The translations under genes were made by a program, and so were the position numbers. A stretch of DNA of 64,000 bases from Daucus carota subsp. sativus (Eukaryota; Streptophyta; Magnoliopsida; Apiales; Apiaceae): assembly GCF_001625215.2 (NCBI RefSeq), contig NC_030383.2, positions 64,284,949-64,348,948 of the forward strand, read 5' to 3'. The notes under the pieces are model-generated. The model was not told the DNA's origin. It saw only the letters and a program-made list of their open reading frames with translations, and searched no databases. Positions within the stretch are counted from its first letter, which is position 1. Every line of letters starts with the position of its first letter. Of this stretch, positions 57,843 through 64,000 are shown piece by piece.

Positions 57843-59125
57843 GTGTATACCGCAGGTGATAGCATTACGAGAAAAGCTAGTTATTTAAGATTGAGGTGCA
57901 ATGAGAAAATTAAGTGATATCATTAGGAGAAAAGTTAAGTTGTTTAAGATTGAGGTGTGATGATAAAATTACTTTTTTAGCATTGAGATGTAATGTAACA
58001 TATGAATAAGTTTGATTAAGATTGAGGTGCGATGTGAACGATACAAGTTCGGGAAAGATATATAAATTCGATGCTGTAGTATTGTTTGAAATGGGAATGT
58101 AATTTTGAATTATGACTTGAGAAGTATCATTGTTTTTTCATAAAAAAAAATCAGAATCTATATTAAATATATTTTACTCATTAAATTTTTTTAACGTTCA
58201 AATTTAGTAAATATATATTACTTATTGAATTTTTTAAGTTTCAAATGTTGCTAAACATATCTAATATAACAAAATTACTTATAATATCAATTAATGATAT
58301 TCAATAATTCTAAAACTTCAAAACCATTCCATTTAGTTTTCAGCTCATTCTTTCTCTTGTTAATCATCTATTGAAGTTGAAGATGAAATTATATAAATGG
58401 CAATTTTTGGAAAAAAATAGAATAGAGATATTTTACTTATTAAGCGTTTCATATGATAAAAAGTTTCGTTAGCATACGAAGCAAATGCACATTATATCAA
58501 GGTTTCTGTCTAGACGAACATGTTTTTTTAATGTCTTCTACTCATTTAAGTGTGTTTTTTGATTATTTTTTTTGATTTTAGTCATAATGAATCATTAATA
58601 TTTGAATAACATATGTTACGTCTTTAATAATAATATAATACGTGATTATGACGGTATGTCATTTTAACTGGTTACATTTTTTAAATATAACGGTTTATTT
58701 TATCTGATGATGTTATTATTATTATTAATTAAGCGTGCTTTTTAAAAGATAATCATTCCCGCTCTTTTGTGACAAATTATGATAAGATTCCAAGCAATTT
58801 TTTTTTAAAAAAAGGGCAGACATTACAGAAATTGGAATTATCACACCTATTTTCGACATGATTGTTCTTCGGATGTCAAAATTCTAAACTTTAAATAACA
58901 ACACCTTAATATAATAGAAATAGAGTGGAAATAGAAAAAGCAGCAGCAGCAGCAGCGTTGTCGGAATCGATGTGAGGCAAATTAAGCACAATTGCATAAA
59001 CATTAGTGTGTAGAAAAACATAAATTGGGCCTGAAAACGACCCGTTTTACAGTGGCCCAGAGATATATAGCTTGCATACCCAGGTAGAGTGATCATTGAC
59101 AGCAGCAGCAGCAAATACAGAGACA
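57843..59125. other. Intergenic, UBP promoter at the right end
   Basis: Near 57880-58040 the phrase AAGATTGAGGTGYRATG recurs three times, a degraded short repeat. The rest is AT-rich with no gene. A (CAG)n stretch near 58935 and a GCAGCAGCAG leader precede the UBP start. Confidence 0.45.

Positions 59126-64000
<4,875 letters not shown>

Overview
The window is nuclear DNA from a flowering plant, most likely a eudicot. The genes are split by short AT-rich introns. The intergenic DNA is AT-rich and full of small DNA transposons, and the proteins are plant-specific (psaL with a transit peptide, type I formin, BIR-type LRR receptor, S1 bZIP with a sucrose-control uORF). An asterid is my guess, but the sequence alone does not prove it. 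All exon structures below were read by eye from splice sites and reading-frame continuity. Family assignments come from recalled protein features, not from a search.

Layout. 0-6.3 kb: a DUF707 gene (+) converges with a plastid-type alpha/beta-hydrolase gene (-). Three of their introns appear to use GC donors, and one of these holds a 624-bp hAT element. 7.1-8.2 kb: psaL (-). 9.2-10.05 kb: nested Tourist-like MITEs. 10.18-10.83 kb: a TATA box followed by four related inverted repeats that look like a polycistronic microRNA-type precursor. 11.2-11.4 kb: a broken C-terminal piece of a FRIGIDA-like gene next to a Stowaway-like MITE. 12.6-13.3 kb: an intronless S1-group bZIP gene with a conserved sucrose-control uORF in its leader. 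14.2-17.4 kb: a BIR1-like LRR receptor (pseudo)kinase. 19.4-23.2 kb: an acyl-CoA thioesterase-like double-hotdog gene with a GC-rich hAT element in an intron. 23.9-24.4 kb: a (TA)n-flanked element packed with 12 perfect TGACGTGGC sites. 25.8-29.3 kb: a type I formin (-).

29.3-37 kb is a transposon-rich gap. It contains two copies of one poly(A)-tailed retroposon family in opposite orientation, each with target-site duplications, and several MITEs. 37.4-43 kb: MED19 (-), with a probable 3-kb leader intron and a possible 3'UTR intron. 45.0-45.8 kb: a hAT element rich in CCGAA repeats. 48.2-51.2 kb: a decayed GPN3-like GTPase gene with no P-loop exon and a frameshifted 3' remnant, carrying a hAT insertion, a 182-bp tandem duplication and a 27-bp G run. 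52.1 kb: a tRNA-like SINE. 52.8-57.2 kb: a SANT-like/DUF3755-type nuclear protein. 59.1-64.0 kb: the first ten coding exons of a DUSP-USP deubiquitinase, which runs off the window.

The protein genes are ordinary housekeeping, photosynthetic and signalling genes with no sign of acting as one pathway. The strongest candidates for something undescribed are the four-hairpin cluster at 10.2-10.8 kb, the mobile ACGT-motif array at 24.0-24.3 kb and the C-terminally extended sucrose-control uORF at 12.7 kb.
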